A DNA stretch of 64,000 nt, taken from assembly GCA_041394605.1 (NCBI GenBank), contig JAWKHX010000016.1:58526-122525 (forward strand). The letters run 5' to 3'. Position 1 is the stretch's first letter; every line of letters begins with the position of its first letter. The notes below the pieces were generated by a model that worked only from the letters and a program-made list of their open reading frames with translations, was not told where the DNA came from and made no database searches. Below, in pieces: positions 7,980 to 17,807 of the stretch. The position numbers were made by a program, and so were the translations under genes. The stretch comes from UBA668 sp041394605 (GTDB lineage: Bacteria; Actinomycetota; Acidimicrobiia; Acidimicrobiales; Ilumatobacteraceae).

Positions 7980-9109
7980 TGGAGGTGCGACTCGAATTCG
8001 TTCACGCCGGCGGCCCCTGTGGTGCTGGCGCCGATGGCAGGCGTCACCAACGCGCCCTTCCGCACGATGTGCCGGTCGTTCGCCCCCGGGTTGGTCTACG
8101 TGAACGAGATGGTCATGGCCGCGGCCGTGGTCCACAAGAACCCGAAGACCCAGCGGATGATGGCCTTCACCCCGGACGAGCAGCCGCGCAGCCTGCAGTT
8201 GTACGGCAGCGACCCGGTGCTGGTGGGCCAGGCCGTGCGCCGGCTGTGCGGGGAGGGTCACATCGACCACCTGGACATGAACTTCGGGTGCCCGGCGGCG
8301 AAGGTCACCCGCAAGGGCGGTGGGGCGGCGGTGCCGGCCAAGCCGAACCTGCTGCGGGCCATCGTGCGGGCTGCCGTGCAGGCCGCGGAACCGTACGGGG
8401 TGCCGGTCACCATCAAGTTCCGCATGGGCCTGTTCGACCACCTGCTCACCCACGTCGCCACCGGCCGGATCGCCGCCGAGGAGGGCGTGTCGGCCATTGC
8501 CCTGCACGCCCGCACCGCTGAGCAGCACTACGCCGGTGACGCCCGCTGGGCGGCGATCGGGGAGCTCAAGGCGGCCGTGCCGGAGATCCCGTCCTCGGCA
8601 ACGGCGACATCTGGGAGGCCGAGGACGCGGTGCGGATGATGGCCGAGACCGGCTGCGACGGGGTGGTGATCGGCCGCGGCTGCCTCGGCCGGCCGTGGCT
8701 GTTCCGCGACCTGATGGACGCGATGGCCGGGCGCCCCGTCGCGTCGCCGCCCCCGCTCGGCGACGTGGCCGGCGTGATGCGCCGCCACGCTGCGCTGCTG
8801 GTGCCGCACATGGGCGACGAACGTGTGGCCATGCGCGACTTCCGCAAGCACACCGGCTGGTACCTCACCGGCTACCCCGTGGGTGGCGAGGTGCGCGGCC
8901 GCTTCGCCCAGGTCGGTTCCCTGGCCGAACTGGACGACCTGCTGGCGGGGTTGGACCCCGCCCTCACCGTCGTGCCCGGTGGGGCGCGCATCCGCCGTGG
9001 CCACACCAACAGCCCGATCCGGGTGGCGCTGCCCGACGGCTACCTCGACCGGCTGGACGACATGACCATTCCCGACGACGCTGCCGAGATGGCGGTGTCC
9101 GGCGGATGA
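7980..9109 (+). CDS. dus: tRNA-dihydrouridine synthase, split by a frameshift near 8590
   Basis: An FMN enzyme that reduces uridines in tRNA. The first frame shows the family start (VVLAPMAGVTNAPFR), the EM(V) segment, QLYGSDP and the MNFGCPAAKVTRKGGGAA signature with its catalytic-region Cys, then IKFRMG and ALHART. After PEIP the frame changes; the second frame continues with GNGDIWEAEDA, TGCDGVVIGRGCLGRPWLF and a normal C-terminus ending at 9109. One missing base around 8590 (CCGTCCTC) reconnects the conserved motif exactly, so the gene is probably intact in the cell. The start is uncertain: the earliest in-frame GTG is 8019 and homology begins about 8016. The stop overlaps the maf start (ATGA). 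Confidence 0.85.
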
Positions 9110-9681
9110 GGGTGGTGCTCGCATCCAGTTCGCCGCGCCGCCGGGAGTTGCTGGAGCGGATCGGCGTGACGTTCCGCACCGCCAGCCCGGACATCGACGA
9201 GACGCCGCACCCCGGAGAGGGCGCCGTCGCTTATGTGCGCCGCCTGGCGGCAGAAGGCCACGCCGTGGCAGCCGAGCCCGACGAACTGGTCATCGCCGCC
9301 GACACCACGGTGGACGTGGACGACGAGATCCTCGGCAAGCCGGCCGAGACCGCCGACCCGCCGGCCACCGCGGCGGCGATGCTGCGCCGCCTGTCCGGCC
9401 GCACCCACACCACCCACACCGGGGTGGCGGTGCGCCTCGGCGACCGCACGGAGGTGGAGGTCGTCACCACCGAGGTCACGTTCGTGCCCCTCGCCGACGC
9501 CGACATCGAGTGGTACGTGGGCACGGGCGAGCCGCTGGACAAGGCCGGCGCCTACGCCCTCCAGGGCACGGGTGGCGTGTTCGTGGAGCGGGTGAACGGC
9601 AGCGTCAGCAATGTCGTCGGCCTGCCCCTGCACGCCGTGGTGACCATGGCGGCCCGGCTGGGCACCCGCCTGCTGGGCTGA
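9106..9681 (+). CDS. maf: Maf-family nucleoside-triphosphate pyrophosphatase
   Basis: 191 aa, ATG overlapping the dus stop by 4 nt. The N-terminal VLASSSPRRRELL is the Maf signature. It is followed by DIDE, the VIAADTTV segment with the catalytic Asp, LGKP, and a C-terminal KAGAYALQG and VNGSVSNVVGLPL. The length is normal for the family. Maf proteins hydrolyse non-canonical or methylated nucleoside triphosphates in the cytoplasm. Pairing with dus suggests a small nucleotide/tRNA quality operon. No defect is seen. Confidence 0.92.
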   Translation: MRVVLASSSPRRRELLERIGVTFRTASPDIDETPHPGEGAVAYVRRLAAEGHAVAAEPDELVIAADTTVDVDDEILGKPAETADPPATAAAMLRRLSGRTHTTHTGVAVRLGDRTEVEVVTTEVTFVPLADADIEWYVGTGEPLDKAGAYALQGTGGVFVERVNGSVSNVVGLPLHAVVTMAARLGTRLLG

Positions 9682-9684
9682 GCG

Positions 9685-10318
9685 TCACACGTCCAGTTCG
9701 GCGAGGACGCCGCCGGTGGCGTCGACGATCTGCACATGGTCGCCGGGGTCGACGGCAAGCGCGGCGACAGGGCCCGGCAGCGAGCCGTCGTCGACCCAGG
9801 CCAGTTGCACGCCGATCGCGTCGCCGGCGGGATGGGTGACCTGCAGGAGGGGCGGGTTCTCGCCGGCAGCCAGGTTCGTGAGGGCGACGGCGAACGTGTT
9901 GACGCCCTCGCCGACGAGCACGATCGATGCGGTGCCGGCGAACTCGGCGGCGGTGCAGGTCCACCGCCCGGCACCAGTGGTGACGCACAGGGTCGCGCCG
10001 CCGCCGTCGGCCTCGATGCTGATGGTGGCGCCGTTGTCGGCGACGACGACCGCAGTGGAGGACGTGGGCGGGTCCGGCGCGTCTCGACGGCACCGGGGTC
10101 AGTTCCACCGGTGGCGTCGGGGCGGTGAGTTCGGCCCACTCCTCGTCGGTCGCCGCCCGCACCGACTCGGCGAGCTTCAGCACGTCGGCACCGTGGCCGC
10201 GATCCACGGCGACGCTGATCATCCTGCCGCCCTCCACCCACGCCACGAGGTCCCAGCCGTCGAGGATCGTGCCGTCCGTGCCACGGGCCAGCACGGCTCG
10301 AAGGCCGTGCACCATCAC
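9685..10318 (-). CDS. Hypothetical protein, one apparent frameshift near 10085
   Basis: It starts with GTG at 10318, overlapping the stop of the upstream gene by 4 nt. The N-terminal half (VHGLRAVLARGTDGTILDGWDLVAWVEGG, with EEWAEL around residue 75) looks like a genuine soluble domain. After LTPVPSR the frame changes. The continuation has two Cys (LCVTT, WTCTAAEF), then VLVGEGVNTF and AVDPGDHVQIVDATG, ending AELDV at 9685. The C-terminal half looks like a beta-rich extracellular domain. I do not recognise the family. Its partner upstream is a single-pass membrane protein. Confidence 0.5.
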
Positions 10319-11182
10319 CCGGCCTCGGTGTCGCCCAGCAGGTCGTCCAGCGCCTCCAGTTCGCCGCCGTCGGGAGCCCGGGCGCGCTGCTGACGGACAC
10401 GGTGAACCGGCCGGGGTAGACCACGCTGGTGCAGCGGCACAGGAAGCGGGCCCCCGGGTCCACCGCCTCCACCAACCCGATGGCCGTCCGAAGCTGCTGA
10501 ACGGATACAGCTGGCTCCAGCCCCAGGAGGCGGGCGCGGTCCATCACGATCAGGCCGTGGGGGGTCCAGCGGATGACGGCCGCGAGTGCGACGGTGGCAT
10601 CCAGCCCGAGGCCGATCGACTGCACCTCGTACCACTGTTCCCCGACCGGGCCGAAGACCACCTGGATGCCGCTCTGGCCGCCGTCGCGGTACTCGGCCGG
10701 GGCACCCTGGATGGCAGCGATCGGGGACCAGTCCGTCGAGACCGAGTCGTTGACGTAGCGGGGTCCTCCGCGGCGACGGCGACGATGGCGGCTCGGCCCA
10801 GCCGCCGGTAGTCCCACGGCGCAGCGGTGGGATCGGCCAGTACGTACCCGTCCGTGGGGACATCCAGCGTGACCCGCACGTCGGCCATGCGCCCCTCGAA
10901 GATCGGCCGGTCGAGCACCAGTCGTTCCGTGAGCGTCGTCTCCACCGACGCCACCGGGCCGACGGTGAATTCGGGGCGCTCCCGCCATGGCTGCCAGACC
11001 CACGCCAGGGCACCCATCAGCAGGATGCCGATGACCACCCATGCCGTCGGCAGCAGCAGCCACTGATCGCCGGCCCCGGCCTGCCGATCCTTCTCCGGCC
11101 GCTCCCGCCCGCCCGCGGGGGCGAATGCGCTGTCGTCGGCATCGATCAGTTCGATGACGTCGAACTCGTCCGCACGGGCCAC
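10315..11182 (-). CDS. Single-pass membrane protein, two apparent frameshifts
   Basis: ATG at 11182. The N-terminal acidic cytoplasmic stretch (FDVIELIDADD) is followed by one transmembrane helix (WLLLPTAWVVIGILLMGALAWVW, about residues 41-63) and an extracytoplasmic domain. The frame shifts near 10762 (continuing RYVNDSVSTDWSPIAA...) and near 10380 (continuing ELEALDDLLGDTEAG and stop). The domain contains a C-R-C pair. It is not recognised. It is transcribed away from groES, with CIRCE elements in the shared upstream region. Both shifts lie in short C or G runs, which argues for sequence error rather than decay. Confidence 0.5.
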
Positions 11183-11209
11183 GGGCGACAGTCTCCCAGA
11201 TCCGCACCG

Positions 11210-11236
11210 TTAGCACTCGCGGGTAGCGGTTGCTAA
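11210..11236. promoter_or_regulatory. CIRCE element (HrcA operator), distal copy
   Basis: TTAGCACTC, nine bases, GGTTGCTAA. The left arm is the perfect consensus and the right arm has two mismatches to GAGTGCTAA. It lies 100 bp upstream of groES and just outside the divergent membrane-protein gene. Confidence 0.85.
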
Positions 11237-11258
11237 CGAGCCGCCGGAGCGCCTAACC

Positions 11259-11285
11259 TTGGCACTCAACCGGGCCGAGTGCTAA
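11259..11285. promoter_or_regulatory. CIRCE element (HrcA operator), proximal copy
   Basis: TTGGCACTC, nine bases, GAGTGCTAA. The right arm is perfect and the left arm has one mismatch. It sits 50 bp before the groES start, where bound HrcA repressor would block transcription until heat shock. A further loose half-site (GAGTGCTCT) is at about 11305. Confidence 0.92.
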
Positions 11286-11335
11286 CCGGCCCATCCCACC
11301 CAACCGAGTGCTCTTGCCAACGGAGGCCTGCACCC

Positions 11336-11628
11336 ATGAACCTGAAGCCCCTCGATGACCGCATCGTCGTCAAGCCCAACGAGGCCGAGCAGACCACTGC
11401 GTCGGGCCTGGTGATCCCGGACACCGCCAAGGAGAAGCCGCAGCAGGGCGAAGTCCTCGCTGTCGGCCCCGGCCGCTGGAGCGACGACAAGGGCGCCCAC
11501 ACGGCGCTGGACGTGAAGGTCGGCGACACCGTGCTGTACAGCAAGTACGGCGGCACCGAGGTCACGGTCGACGGCAAGGATCTGCTGATCCTCACCAGCC
11601 GTGACGTGCTCGCCATCGTGGAGAAGTG

Positions 11629-11629
<1 letters not shown>
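11336..11629 (+). CDS. groES: Co-chaperonin GroES
   Basis: 97 aa, the usual length. ATG at 11336 follows a clear CGGAGG ribosome-binding site. It starts NLKPLDDRIVVKPNEAEQTTASGLVIPDTAKEKPQ, has the mobile loop, GEVLAVGPGRW, and VGDTVLYSKYGGTEV near the C-terminus, all hallmarks of the Hsp10 lid of the chaperonin. It caps GroEL and encloses folding substrates in the cytoplasm. It is the first gene of the CIRCE-controlled groES-groEL operon; its TGA overlaps the groEL ATG by one base. Confidence 0.97.
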
Positions 11630-13267
<1,638 letters not shown>

Positions 13268-13281
13268 GGGTTCGCCCTGCG

Positions 13282-13316
13282 AACGACCCCGGTGGCCTCA
13301 CGGCCCCGGGGTCGTT
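13282..13316 (+). terminator. Intrinsic terminator after groESL
   Basis: Perfect 11-bp inverted repeat AACGACCCCGG / CCGGGGTCGTT with a 13-base loop, followed by CTGCTTT. It lies 14 bases after the groEL stop. Confidence 0.8.
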
Positions 13317-13340
13317 CTGCTTTCGGCCTAGGCTCGGCCC

Positions 13341-13931
13341 ATGGCTGACCGTCCCGGCAAGCGGCCCTTCTGGATGCACCAGGCGGTCGAATATCTGCTC
13401 GGCCTGGCGCTGGTGGCCAGCGCGATGCGCAACCCGACGCCCGTCGTGCCGTCGATCGCCGGTGGGGTCATCGTGCTGTGGGCGGCGCTCACCTCGGGGG
13501 CGCTGGGCGCCCGCACGTCCCGCTGCGACAAGGTCGGCGACCCGGTGCTGGACGGGCTGTTGCTCGTCGCAGCGTTCCAGCCGTGGTGGTCGGTGGAGTC
13601 GTCGGCCCGGATGCTGACGGCGGCGATCGCGGTGGTCCATCTGTTCGTCTGGTTCCAGAGCCGCTACGACGAGCGGAAGAAGAAGCCCGCCGGGTCGAAG
13701 TCGGCGAGCAGCGGCGACCGGGCCACCGACCTCGGCCGGGCCGCCGGCCGGCTCGTCGGCAACGGGGTCAATGCGGTGCGCCGGACCCGCGAGTCGAAGG
13801 CGGAGGACGCCGCGCCGGTAGCCTCGCCCCATGGCGTTCGGCACCGGCCCCCGATCTCGACAAGCTCCTCGCCGCCTGGGAGGAGTTCGAGCGCGGCGAG
13901 CAGTCGCCGGGCAAGGTGCTGGCGTCGATGA
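13341..13931 (+). CDS. Small membrane protein, unknown
   Basis: Up to 196 aa. The N-terminal half has about three hydrophobic segments (VEYLLGLALVASAM, VVPSIAGGVIVLWAALTSGALGA, LTAAIAVVHLFVW), followed by a basic cytoplasmic tail (RYDERKKKPAGSK). The last 35 or so codons run through the start of the next gene and look like out-of-frame sequence. The true stop may be a TAG at about 13819 if one base is wrong here. The family is not recognised. It sits alone between groEL and the NUDIX gene. Confidence 0.55.
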   Translation: MADRPGKRPFWMHQAVEYLLGLALVASAMRNPTPVVPSIAGGVIVLWAALTSGALGARTSRCDKVGDPVLDGLLLVAAFQPWWSVESSARMLTAAIAVVHLFVWFQSRYDERKKKPAGSKSASSGDRATDLGRAAGRLVGNGVNAVRRTRESKAEDAAPVASPHGVRHRPPISTSSSPPGRSSSAASSRRARCWRR

Positions 13932-14677
13932 AGACCGCCGGCCTCCTTGCCCGTGCTGCGCCAGTTGAAGGACAGTGGCTGGAGCCCCACGACCCTGAGC
14001 ACCTCGCCGGCCCGGGGGCGCACAGTTCATCCTGCGTCCCGACGGCTGGCGGCACGGCGCGCCCGCACCCTGGCCGGAACCGGCCCCGTCGCTGAGCACG
14101 GCGGCCGTCACGTCGTCGGTGGCCGGGCTGGACGTGTCCCACGACGAGCCGGACTTCGACGGCGCCAAGCACTCCGCCGTGCTCGCCGTGCTGGCCGACG
14201 GCCCGCACGGGGCCGAGGTGCTGCTGACACGGCGGTCGATGGACATGACGAACCATCGCGGTGAGGTGAGCTTCCCCGGCGGCCGGTTGGACCCCGGAGA
14301 GACCTACGAGCAGGCGGCCCTGCGCGAGGCCCACGAGGAAGTCGGCCTGGACCCCGCCGACGTCACGTTGGTGGGCCGGCTGCACCCGCTGAGCACCTGG
14401 GTCAGCAAGAGCTGGATCGTGCCGGTGGTGGCGCACGTGCCCCAGCCCCTGCCGCTCCAGGGGCGCACCAGCGAGGTGGACCGGGTGCTGTGGGTGCCGT
14501 TGCGACCTCACCCGACCGGGCACGTTCCGCGAGGAGCACTGGCACACCGCCGTGGGCGAGCGGGCGATCTACTTCTTCGAACTCGACGACGAGACCGTGT
14601 GGGGCGCCACCGCCCGCATGCTGCACCAACTCCTCACGCTGGCCTATGGGCCGCCGGCCACCCGCACCGCCAGGTAG
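13831..14677 (+). CDS. NUDIX hydrolase (CoA-pyrophosphatase type) broken by several frameshifts
   Basis: The NUDIX box GGRLDPGETYEQAALREAHEEVG is intact in sequence at 14279-14346, preceded by NHRGEVSFPGG, the pattern of CoA/ADP-ribose diphosphatases. The protein is spread over successive frames. It starts MAFGTGP at 13831, then DLDKLLAAWEEFERGEQSPGKVLASMKTAGL, then PVLRQLKDSGWSP, then FILRPDGWRHGAPAPWPEP and the NUDIX domain. It finishes in another frame (TFREEHWHTAVGERAIYFFE, ending at 14677). Each switch moves the frame by +1, consistent with single inserted bases in C or G runs. About 280 aa after correction. An alternative is two genes, with NUDIX starting at GTG 14119. The 3' end overlaps the convergent phospholipase gene by 34 bp. 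Confidence 0.75.
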
Positions 14678-15132
14678 AAGGTGCGGGCCCAGTTGCGGCA
14701 CGACGCCCGCAGCCACCACGCCCGCGTGGCGCAGTGGTTCAGCATGTCCGCGTAGAAGCGGTCGTCCACCCGCTTGCGGTTGGTGCTGTTCCAGTAGGTG
14801 CGCCCGGTGCCGTAGCGGCGCTCCAGCAGGCGCAGGTTGCGGTACCCGAAGTCGTGCCGCCGGCACGGGCCGTGGAAGTCGAACGACCAGCCGGTGTTGC
14901 CGACGAGCGGAGCCGAGCAGTAGTCGGTGGACCAGTCCAGCCGGGGGTCGCCACCGCGGTCGGCGACGGCAAGGAAGTCCGCCAGGGTGACCACGAACAG
15001 CATCTGCTGCACGGTGCGCCACTCCGACGCGGCACTGGCGGGCCGGGTGGTGGTGAGGGGGCCGGCGTGGGCCGGCGAAGCGACGGTCAGGACACTCGTG
15101 ACCGTGACGAGCAGCGCAAGGCGGAATCGCAT
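14644..15132 (-). CDS. Secreted prokaryotic phospholipase A2
   Basis: 162 aa. A signal peptide is clear (RFRLALLVTVTSVLTVASPAHA). The mature part has DWSTDYCSAP, then FDFHGPCRRHDFGYRN, which is the CxxHDxGYRN active-site motif of the Streptomyces-type phospholipase A2 family, with the catalytic His-Asp pair. A later Cys pair (NHCATRAWWLRASC) supports two disulfides. The family hydrolyses the sn-2 acyl ester of phospholipids outside the cell and usually needs calcium. It stands alone, convergent with the NUDIX gene. Confidence 0.88.
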   Translation of the reverse strand: MRFRLALLVTVTSVLTVASPAHAGPLTTTRPASAASEWRTVQQMLFVVTLADFLAVADRGGDPRLDWSTDYCSAPLVGNTGWSFDFHGPCRRHDFGYRNLRLLERRYGTGRTYWNSTNRKRVDDRFYADMLNHCATRAWWLRASCRNWARTFYLAVRVAGGP

Positions 15133-15253
15133 GGCGTGCTCCTTGGGTTGGCGCCCGGGTGGGCGTGAGGCGGGAGTCAACCGTGCCCGGGCGCCCGTCA
15201 CAACCCGCCCGGCCGCGTTGCGGTTGGCTCGGGCCGCTGCGACGATGGCACCC

Positions 15254-15613
15254 ATGCGTACGTGGAAGGCCGCCGCCGTGCTGGGTCTGGTCGGGGCGCT
15301 CAGCGTGGGGTGCAGCGGCCCCAACCCGTTCCAGGCCGCGGACAGCACCGTGGCCCAGGACCAGGGTGTCACCGTGGGCACGGACAACGACTTCATCCCC
15401 ACGGAGCAGAACCTCAGCGACTGCATCGGTGCGGTGGAGAAGCCGAACTGCGGCAGCGAGTCCAAGGGCGGCTGGCGGATGTACCTGGTGTTCGCCGCGC
15501 TGGTGATGGGCATGGGCGTGGTCGGCTGGCGGATCTCCGTCGGCGTGCGGGCCCGCGATGCGGTGGTCAACAACCTGCCGGAGGACACCCCGCCCACTGC
15601 CCCGGCTGGTTGA
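15254..15613 (+). CDS. Putative lipoprotein with C-terminal membrane helix
   Basis: 119 aa. A hydrophobic N-terminus (AVLGLVGALSVGCSG) ends in a Cys that may be lipidated, although the lipobox is imperfect (SVGC). A short extracytoplasmic part has two Cys (LSDCIGAVEKPNC), followed by a transmembrane segment near residues 76-92 (MYLVFAALVMGMGVVGW). The function is not recognised. It is 25 bases ahead of another lipoprotein gene, which suggests co-transcription. Confidence 0.65.
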   Translation: MRTWKAAAVLGLVGALSVGCSGPNPFQAADSTVAQDQGVTVGTDNDFIPTEQNLSDCIGAVEKPNCGSESKGGWRMYLVFAALVMGMGVVGWRISVGVRARDAVVNNLPEDTPPTAPAG

Positions 15614-15638
15614 CGCCTGGCGAGTACGCTCGCCGTTC

Positions 15639-16190
15639 ATGAACAAGCGGACGTTGGCTGTTGCCGTCCTGCTGGCCGCCGGCAGCCTCGCGGCGTGCAG
15701 CACCACCCGATCCGGCGGCGAGGCCGTGGACGGGGGCAGCACCACCTCGGCCGACCCCGCCGCCACGGACCTCACCACCACCACCGAGACCCCGGTGGAG
15801 ACCACCGTCGCCCCGGATGCCACTGCCACCACCGCTGCTGTCGCCACCACCGCTGCTGTCGCCACCACCGCTGCTGTCGCCACCACCGCCCCGGCTACTG
15901 CGCCGCCGACCCCGGCGCCCACCACCACGCCGTGCCGCAACGTGCCCACCCTGTTCGTGCCCGACCTGGCGCTGGATTCGGTGGACGTCCGCCGTGGCGA
16001 TTGCGGCCAGGGCGTGAAGGACGTGCAGGAGCAGCTGAACTACCGGGCCAGCGCCGGGCTCAGTGTGGACGGCCGCTTCGGCCCGGCCACCGAGACCGCA
16101 GTGCGGAACTTCCAGACCTCGGTGGGTCTGCCAGCCACGGGTGTGGTGAACGGCAACACCTGGGTCGCCCTCGTCGACGACGGCACCTGA
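15639..16190 (+). CDS. Lipoprotein with peptidoglycan-binding domain
   Basis: 183 aa. The lipobox LAAC at residues 18-21 is ideal. It is followed by a Thr/Ala/Pro-rich linker of about 80 residues that spans the cell-wall matrix and contains three 6-residue repeats. The C-terminal domain (GDCGQGVKDVQEQLNYR, GLSVDGRFGPATETAVRNFQ, GLPATGVVNGNTW) is a PG_binding_1 domain. No catalytic domain is present, so it probably tethers the membrane to peptidoglycan or acts as a wall sensor. The convergent epoxide-hydrolase-like gene ends 3 bases away. Confidence 0.85.
   Translation: MNKRTLAVAVLLAAGSLAACSTTRSGGEAVDGGSTTSADPAATDLTTTTETPVETTVAPDATATTAAVATTAAVATTAAVATTAPATAPPTPAPTTTPCRNVPTLFVPDLALDSVDVRRGDCGQGVKDVQEQLNYRASAGLSVDGRFGPATETAVRNFQTSVGLPATGVVNGNTWVALVDDGT
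15825..15878 (+). repeat. 18-bp tandem repeat, three copies
   Basis: The unit GCCACCACCGCTGCTGTC is repeated three times exactly, with a partial fourth. It encodes the ATTAAV repeats of the lipoprotein linker. It is likely a slippage-prone, variable-length tract. Confidence 0.9.
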
Positions 16191-16192
16191 GT

Positions 16193-17101
16193 TCAGAGCA
16201 GGTCGCCGCAGAACGCCACCGTGCCGCTCACCAGCGCGTGCGGCGCCTCCCACGGCACGAAGTGGCCGCAGTCGCGGAGTAGGAACGGGCCGACATGGTT
16301 CGGGAACACCACTGCGGCCATCCGATCGAACGCCGGGTACAGCACATGGTCGCTCGGCCCGAACAGGATCAGCGTGCGGGTGCGGTCGTTGCGGGTCAGG
16401 CCCGCCGGTTCGCTGCGGGCAGCCTCGGAGAACGTGCTCTCGTAGCCGCCGAAGCTGGCCCGCAGGTGGGCGGCGTCGGCGAACGGCTCGGTGTGGAAGT
16501 CCACCTCGCCCGGCCCGGCGAACGTGCCCGGGTGGGCCCAGAAGCGGCTGGTGTAGAACGTGGCGATGTAGCGGCGCCGCTCGTCCGGGGTGCGCAGCTC
16601 GGCGGCCAGGCCGTCGGGGTCCGTCCCCTGGCGGAGGAAGTAGTCCGCCGCCTCCCGTGGCGCACGGGTGCCCTGGATGCCGGCCATCTCTTCCTTCAGG
16701 TACGGCAGCGGGCTGTTGAACAGGACCATCCGGTCCACCCAGTCCGGGTACCACAGCGCCAGTTGCTGGATCACCGGCCCGCCGAGGTCGCCGCCGAGCA
16801 GCACCACCCGCTCATGGCCGAGGTGGTCGTGCACCAGCGCGTACAGGTCGCGGGCGTGGGCGGCCACGTCGTGGAACCCGTCCGGCCCGAGGTCGCTGTC
16901 GCCGAAGCCGCGCAGGTCCGGCACGATCACCTCGAACCGGGCGGCGGCCAGCGGTGCGACGACCTTCCAGTAGATGCGCTTGGTCTCCGGCCAGCCGTGC
17001 ACGCAGACCAGTGGCACGCCGCCGACACCCTCGTGCACGAACGCCTGGCGGAAGCCCCGCGGTGAGGCGGTGTGGACCGCGAAGGCGGTGGGGTCGATCA
17101 T
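16193..17101 (-). CDS. Alpha/beta hydrolase, epoxide-hydrolase type
   Basis: 302 aa. The oxyanion motif HGWPE follows the first strands (VPLVCVHGWPET). DLRGFGDSD follows, and the nucleophile elbow GGDLGG carries Asp rather than Ser, which is the mark of epoxide hydrolases and haloalkane dehalogenases. The C-terminal catalytic His is in LRDCGHFVPWEAP. The cap region lies between about residues 135 and 215. The likely role is hydrolysis of an epoxide to a diol in the cytoplasm; the substrate is unknown. It is transcribed with or just after the VapBC pair, 11 bases downstream of vapC. Confidence 0.82.
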   Translation of the reverse strand: MIDPTAFAVHTASPRGFRQAFVHEGVGGVPLVCVHGWPETKRIYWKVVAPLAAARFEVIVPDLRGFGDSDLGPDGFHDVAAHARDLYALVHDHLGHERVVLLGGDLGGPVIQQLALWYPDWVDRMVLFNSPLPYLKEEMAGIQGTRAPREAADYFLRQGTDPDGLAAELRTPDERRRYIATFYTSRFWAHPGTFAGPGEVDFHTEPFADAAHLRASFGGYESTFSEAARSEPAGLTRNDRTRTLILFGPSDHVLYPAFDRMAAVVFPNHVGPFLLRDCGHFVPWEAPHALVSGTVAFCGDLL

Positions 17102-17112
17102 GCGCGCATCGT

Positions 17113-17523
17113 TCACACGACGAGTTCGTACTCCACGCCCAAGGCGCCGTACGAGCCGGCGGCGCGGCTGTCCCGGGTGAGCAGGGTGGCCCGATGGTGC
17201 CGGGCGGTGACGGCGATGAGCGCGTCGTACACAGCCCCGCCGGCCACGCCGGCCGTCGAGAGTTGGGCGACGAGGCGCTGCTGGGCGCTGGTGGGAAGTG
17301 CCGCGATGGAGGGGAACCGGTCGGCGATGAGTGTCGCCGCGTCCGCAGGCGTGAGCCGAGCGTCGCCGGGCAGCCGGGTCAGCACGGAGTACGTCTCCAG
17401 CGCCGCATGGGCGGGCAATCCGACCTGGCGCTTCCCGACGCGATCCTGCACCAGGGGGTGGGCGGCGTGTGACGCCTGCACCAGCGGCACAGCGATGCTC
17501 GTGTCGGCGAGCCAGGTGGTCAT
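17113..17523 (-). CDS. vapC: VapC-type PIN-domain toxin
   Basis: 136 aa. The PIN nuclease acidic residues are visible: WLADTSIAV (D near residue 7), ALETYSVLTRLP (E near 43), a D in AVYDALIAVTA (near 98) and LLTRDSRA (near 117). Partner antitoxin vapB overlaps by 4 nt upstream. VapC enzymes cleave RNA, often tRNA, when freed from the antitoxin. The length and motif spacing are normal, so the toxin looks intact. Confidence 0.85.
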   Translation of the reverse strand: MTTWLADTSIAVPLVQASHAAHPLVQDRVGKRQVGLPAHAALETYSVLTRLPGDARLTPADAATLIADRFPSIAALPTSAQQRLVAQLSTAGVAGGAVYDALIAVTARHHRATLLTRDSRAAGSYGALGVEYELVV

Positions 17524-17756
17524 CGGCGGATCGACTCGAGGAGGTCGAACACGTCGGTGTCGTCGATGGCGGTGTCCGAGACAGCGACGAGGTGGCCGCT
17601 GCGCTGCTCGAGGCGGGCGGTGCGTCCGCTGGGCGCGATGTGCAACCCATCGCCGTACTGGGTGATGTCCACCACGGAGCCGGGGGCGAGGCCGAGACGA
17701 TCGCGCAACGCCTTCGGTACGACGATGCGGCCGACGCTGTCGATGGTTGCTTCCAT
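17520..17756 (-). CDS. vapB: VapB antitoxin, AbrB/SpoVT type
   Basis: 78 aa. The N-terminus is a swapped-hairpin AbrB domain: ATIDSVGRIVVPKALRDRLGLAPGSVVDI, then GDGLHIAP. The acidic C-terminal tail (DDTDVFDLLESIRR) would wrap the toxin active site. The stop overlaps the vapC start (ATGA), the standard antitoxin-first order. Autoregulation through the AbrB domain is expected from the family; no operator was pinned down in the 51-bp gap to the divergent decarboxylase. Confidence 0.87.
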   Translation of the reverse strand: MEATIDSVGRIVVPKALRDRLGLAPGSVVDITQYGDGLHIAPSGRTARLEQRSGHLVAVSDTAIDDTDVFDLLESIRR

Positions 17757-17807
17757 GGGAATACGGTACCAGCGAGTTCCCAGGCGGGCGCACCGTAACC
17801 TGCGGGC

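Noticed and set aside
15825..15890. 18-bp tandem repeat considered as CRISPR or iteron origin
   Set aside because: There are no spacers and it lies inside a coding Thr/Ala linker.
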